Of a stretch of DNA of 7,182 nt, positions 4,512 to 7,182 are shown in pieces; the first letter of the stretch is position 1; each line of letters starts with the position of its first letter. A model generated the notes under the pieces. It searched no databases and was not told where the DNA came from. It saw only the letters and a program-made list of their open reading frames with translations. A program made the translations under genes and the position numbers. The DNA comes from Clostridiales bacterium (lineage in GTDB: Bacteria; Bacillota; Sulfobacillia; UBA995). The stretch lies in contig DOZU01000204.1 in assembly GCA_003517845.1 (NCBI GenBank), positions 1 through 7,182 on the forward strand, read 5' to 3'.

Positions 4512-5645
4512 TTGCGAGATGTCCGGATCCTGCATACGGCCGATGTCCACCTGGACTACCTGTTCTCCGACCTCCCCTACGACCAGCGAGGGATCCGGAG
4601 ACGCGAGGTGTTCGCCGGCCTCCGTCGCGTTGTCGAGTTGGCCCGTGAGTGCCGGGTGGATGCGCTGTTGATCGTCGGCGACCTGTTTGACCCCGAGCAG
4701 CTCTCCCGGGAGACGCTCGCCCAGACCGCTGCCTTGTTCCGGTCGCTGACCGCCGACGGCATCGCCACCTTGATCGTGCCCGGCAATCACGATACGGTTG
4801 ACGGTCCGGGAAGTCCATACGCGGAGGGCGTTTTCCCGCCGCGGGTACACATCTTCCGGGGACAGGACTTCACCGCGTGCCGGGTGGTCGAGGGACTCAC
4901 CGTCTGGGGCATGCCCTTCACGGCAGCCGCCCGGCGTCAACGGTCGCTGCGCGGTTTCGCCGACCGCTTTCCCCTGGACCCCGGGGAAGGTTTCCGGGTG
5001 GTGGCCCATCACGGAGCCTTCACCGGCTTCTCCTTGCCCGAGGGCGACTACGCTCCCGTGGCCCCGCAGGACCTCCTTGACACCGGGGCCCATTACGTGG
5101 CGCTAGGCCACCACCACAACCCGCGGGACTGCTCCGAGCCCGCCGGCGTGCCCGCCTGGTATCCGGGAACGCCCACCCGGCTGGATTGGACCAACCTGCC
5201 CGACCGCCAGGCGCTCCTGGTGCGGTTCCGGCCGGGCGCCCGGGCAGCGGAAGTGGAGCCGCTGCCGATTGACGATCGCCCGTTATCGCTCGTGGAGTTC
5301 AGCCCTGGCCAACGGCCGCTCGAAGAGTTGTTCTCCTACCTGGAAGCCCTGGCCGATCCCCGCGCGCTGGTGCGCGTCGTGCTGGAAGGTCCGGTCGATA
5401 GCGGAAGCCTGGTCAACGCGCGCCGCCTGGAGGAGGCCTTGCACGACCGGTTCTTCCACTTGCGCGTACTGGACCGTACCCGCGTCGCCGATTCCCGGCG
5501 GCCCGGGTCCACCATCGCCTCGCTGTTCCTTACCCGATTACAGCATCACCTGGAGGATCCGGCCGGGGAGACAAAGGACGCCGAAGTTGTGGACCTGGCC
5601 AGGAAGTACGGCCTGGCCGCCCTGCAAGGTGAGGATCTGCGCTGA
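4512..5645 (+). CDS. Mre11/SbcD-type metallophosphoesterase, YhaO-like DNA repair exonuclease subunit
   Basis: This 377-residue protein is a calcineurin-like phosphoesterase of the SbcD/Mre11/YhaO group, the nuclease partner of an ABC-type ATPase in DNA end processing. All metal-binding phosphoesterase motifs are visible: HTADVHLD (Asp11, His13), GDLFD (Asp57), PGNHD (Asn92, His93), AHHG (around His166-His167) and GHHHN (His200, His202). The core domain covers about residues 1-240 and a smaller cap and tail the remainder, ending in a charged C-terminus. It starts at a TTG with GGAGGG 10 nt upstream; the open frame extends to 4032 but that would overlap the divergent GTPase gene and precede the family's first strand. 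Its stop is separated by a single base from the ATPase gene, giving strong evidence for translational coupling. The short cap and the partner's NEAGKST motif favour YhaO over classical SbcD. Confidence 0.93.
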   Translation: MRDVRILHTADVHLDYLFSDLPYDQRGIRRREVFAGLRRVVELARECRVDALLIVGDLFDPEQLSRETLAQTAALFRSLTADGIATLIVPGNHDTVDGPGSPYAEGVFPPRVHIFRGQDFTACRVVEGLTVWGMPFTAAARRQRSLRGFADRFPLDPGEGFRVVAHHGAFTGFSLPEGDYAPVAPQDLLDTGAHYVALGHHHNPRDCSEPAGVPAWYPGTPTRLDWTNLPDRQALLVRFRPGARAAEVEPLPIDDRPLSLVEFSPGQRPLEELFSYLEALADPRALVRVVLEGPVDSGSLVNARRLEEALHDRFFHLRVLDRTRVADSRRPGSTIASLFLTRLQHHLEDPAGETKDAEVVDLARKYGLAALQGEDLR

Positions 5646-5646
5646 A

Positions 5647-7182
5647 ATGAGGATCGTGCGGCTGGAATCCCATGGCTTCGGCAGACTGGTGAACCTGGCG
5701 ATCGCTTTCGAGCCGGGTCTGAATGTAGTCTTGGGGCTCAACGAGGCTGGCAAGTCTACCCTGGTGGACGCCATCCTTGCCGGCCTCTATGGGCTGAGGG
5801 GCCGATCCGGGTTCCTGCGCGAACTGCGGGACCTCAAGGCCCCCTGGTGCGCCGGCGCCCCGTACGCGGTCGCCTTGACCATGACCGACCAGCGAGGTCA
5901 GGAACTCCTGGTCCACCGCAACTTCCGGGAGGGCGAGGTCCAGGTCTGGCGGCGTACGGCCGCGGGCATCCTTCCGGCCGACGAAGCCGCCATCGGCTCG
6001 GTCCTCGGGTCGATGGGAACCGCCTCGCTCTCGCTGTTCACCTCCACTTTCCTGGTGCGCCAGACGGAGGTGGCGGCGCTCGATCGCAAGTCGCTGGGCC
6101 AAGCGCTGGTCGAGAAGCTCACCGATGGCGAGTCGGAGGTGAGCGCGCGCGAGGCGATCCGCAGCTTGGATCGGCGTCGCGAGGAGTTGGTGCGCGGCGG
6201 CGACCGCCAGCCGGGGCTGCTGGCTCAGGCGGGGGAGCGCCTTCGGCGCTACCAGGAGATCCGGGAGCGGACCCGGCACAAGGCCGACCAATATCACGAG
6301 GCCCGGGCGGAAACTCGGTCTTTGCAGGACCGGAGAGAGGCGGCGCTGGCCGAGTGCGAGGGACTGCGGCCGATGATCGACGGTTACCTGCAATTGGATG
6401 CGGCGGACGGGGAACTCGAGCGCAAAGGGGAGGAGCTGCGGAGGGCCGTCTCCCGCCGGGAGGAAGGCGAAGGACTCTGCCGGCGCCTTGGGGAAGTCGA
6501 GGCCGAGTTGGCGGAGATGATCGCGGCCCCCCGGTATGATTCCTGGCGGGAGCGCACCGGGGACACCCTGGAAGGGCTGGAGCAGGCGGTGGACGGGCTG
6601 ACCCGGCAGTGTCAGGCGGCCCGCCAGGCGGAACTGCGGAAACAGGAGGAGCTACGGGAACTCATCGCCCAACTGGAAACGGCGGGCGACGAGGTGAGGC
6701 GACTCGACCCGTCGGGGCTAGGCCGGGCGGGATGGGAACGGCTCGAGGAACTGGCCCGGGAGCGGGAAGAGCACCTCGAGAAGGCGGGCGAGCGGCAAGC
6801 GCAGGCGGACAGCCTCGCCCCACGGGCCCGGCTGTCCCAGTGGTGTTTCGGAGGACTGCTGATCGCCCTCGCCGCCACTGCTGGCTTGCTCACGGCATGG
6901 CTGCGGGAGTGGACCCCGGGGCTCTGGGCGGCCGCGGTTACGGCCGTGCTGTGCGGCCTGTTACTCGGCGCTTACCTCCGGACCATGGGCGAGATTCGCC
7001 ATCGCGACCTGTTGGCTTCCGAGGCCGCCCAGTTACGACGTAAGGCCGGGGAACTCGAGCGCCGGCTAGTCGTCGTGACCGGCGATGGGACCGCGGAGCA
7101 AGTTCGAGAACGAGTCCGCCAACTGGCCTCCCTGGAGGGACGATTGGCCCAATTCGAGCGCTCCCGCGAGGCAATCGGGCTC
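5647..7182 (+). CDS. Rad50/SbcC-like AAA ATPase, YhaN-like, with a membrane hairpin in the coiled coil; partial (runs off right edge)
   Basis: An uninterrupted 512-codon frame from the ATG at 5647 to the window edge encodes the N-terminal part of an SMC/Rad50-class ATPase. The first strand MRIVRLESHGFGRL is followed by a Walker A GLNEAGKST (residues 30-38, Lys36). The GxNEAGKST form is typical of YhaN-type proteins. A Q-loop-like FLVRQTEVAAL (Gln139) closes the N-terminal lobe. From about residue 165 to 395 the sequence is highly charged and heptad-like, predicting coiled coil. Two hydrophobic segments (about 399-418 and 426-447) form a likely membrane hairpin, and coiled coil resumes to residue 512. 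The signature motif, Walker B and second lobe lie beyond the window. It is expected to power the nuclease encoded immediately upstream. AAGGTGAGG (5627-5635) within the upstream gene serves as a ribosome binding site. The membrane segments suggest action at the membrane; that inference needs the rest of the protein. Confidence 0.92.
   Translation, partial: MRIVRLESHGFGRLVNLAIAFEPGLNVVLGLNEAGKSTLVDAILAGLYGLRGRSGFLRELRDLKAPWCAGAPYAVALTMTDQRGQELLVHRNFREGEVQVWRRTAAGILPADEAAIGSVLGSMGTASLSLFTSTFLVRQTEVAALDRKSLGQALVEKLTDGESEVSAREAIRSLDRRREELVRGGDRQPGLLAQAGERLRRYQEIRERTRHKADQYHEARAETRSLQDRREAALAECEGLRPMIDGYLQLDAADGELERKGEELRRAVSRREEGEGLCRRLGEVEAELAEMIAAPRYDSWRERTGDTLEGLEQAVDGLTRQCQAARQAELRKQEELRELIAQLETAGDEVRRLDPSGLGRAGWERLEELAREREEHLEKAGERQAQADSLAPRARLSQWCFGGLLIALAATAGLLTAWLREWTPGLWAAAVTAVLCGLLLGAYLRTMGEIRHRDLLASEAAQLRRKAGELERRLVVVTGDGTAEQVRERVRQLASLEGRLAQFERSREAIGL

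Noticed and set aside
3377..4648. 423-codon plus-strand open frame opposite the TGS GTPase
   Set aside because: The minus strand encodes a clear GTPase with ordered G motifs and a TGS domain; the plus frame is a GC-rich shadow, Gly/Arg/His-rich and without motifs.
5530..6393. 287-codon minus-strand open frame opposite the end of the nuclease gene and the start of the ATPase gene
   Set aside because: It spans the junction of two well-supported plus-strand genes and has the Leu/Arg/Ala/His-rich look of an antisense frame.
1..7182. CRISPR array, insertion sequence, rRNA, prophage or other mobile element
   Set aside because: No direct-repeat array, transposase, integrase, terminal inverted repeat pair or rRNA-like segment was seen; all large frames are accounted for by housekeeping-type genes.

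Overview
This is a high-GC bacterial chromosomal window, roughly two-thirds G+C by eye, with tightly packed genes and strong GGAGG-type ribosome binding sites. Several genes start with TTG or GTG. The gene content (two-subunit-type class I fumarase, a DRG-like TGS GTPase, a YhaO/YhaN-like pair) fits a high-GC member of the Bacillota or a related anaerobic or thermophilic lineage. That placement is inference; no rRNA or marker gene is present. I see no mobile element, CRISPR array, tRNA or rRNA.

Layout, left to right. Five genes lie on the minus strand and are therefore transcribed leftward: a TGS-domain GTPase (4336-3392), a small two-helix membrane protein (3244-2636), an M24 'pita-bread' hydrolase related to Xaa-Pro peptidase and creatinase (2562-1378), a Met8/SirC/CysG-N-like precorrin-2 dehydrogenase/ferrochelatase (1290-646), and the first 75 codons of a class I fumarate hydratase alpha subunit (226 to beyond base 1). 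A 419-bp gap (227-645) before the fumarase gene holds several strong inverted repeats and at best one doubtful small ORF.

Divergently, on the plus strand, come a Mre11/SbcD-type nuclease subunit (4512-5645) and, one base after its stop, a Rad50/SbcC/YhaN-type ATPase (5647 to the right edge, incomplete). They almost certainly form a two-gene operon encoding a nuclease-ATPase complex. The ATPase carries a pair of membrane-spanning segments inside its coiled-coil region, so the complex is probably tethered to the membrane. A 175-bp divergent intergenic region (4337-4511) must contain the promoters for both directions.

The most noteworthy points are three departures from family consensus in otherwise recognisable enzymes. 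The M24 protein lacks three of the five metal ligands but keeps its catalytic histidine. The siroheme-type dehydrogenase lacks the conserved catalytic aspartate and has an altered nucleotide-binding motif. The GTPase has altered G3 and G4 motifs. The membrane-anchored YhaO/YhaN-like pair and the hairpin-rich 227-645 gap also deserve a look. I do not find convincing evidence of a wholly new multi-gene system.
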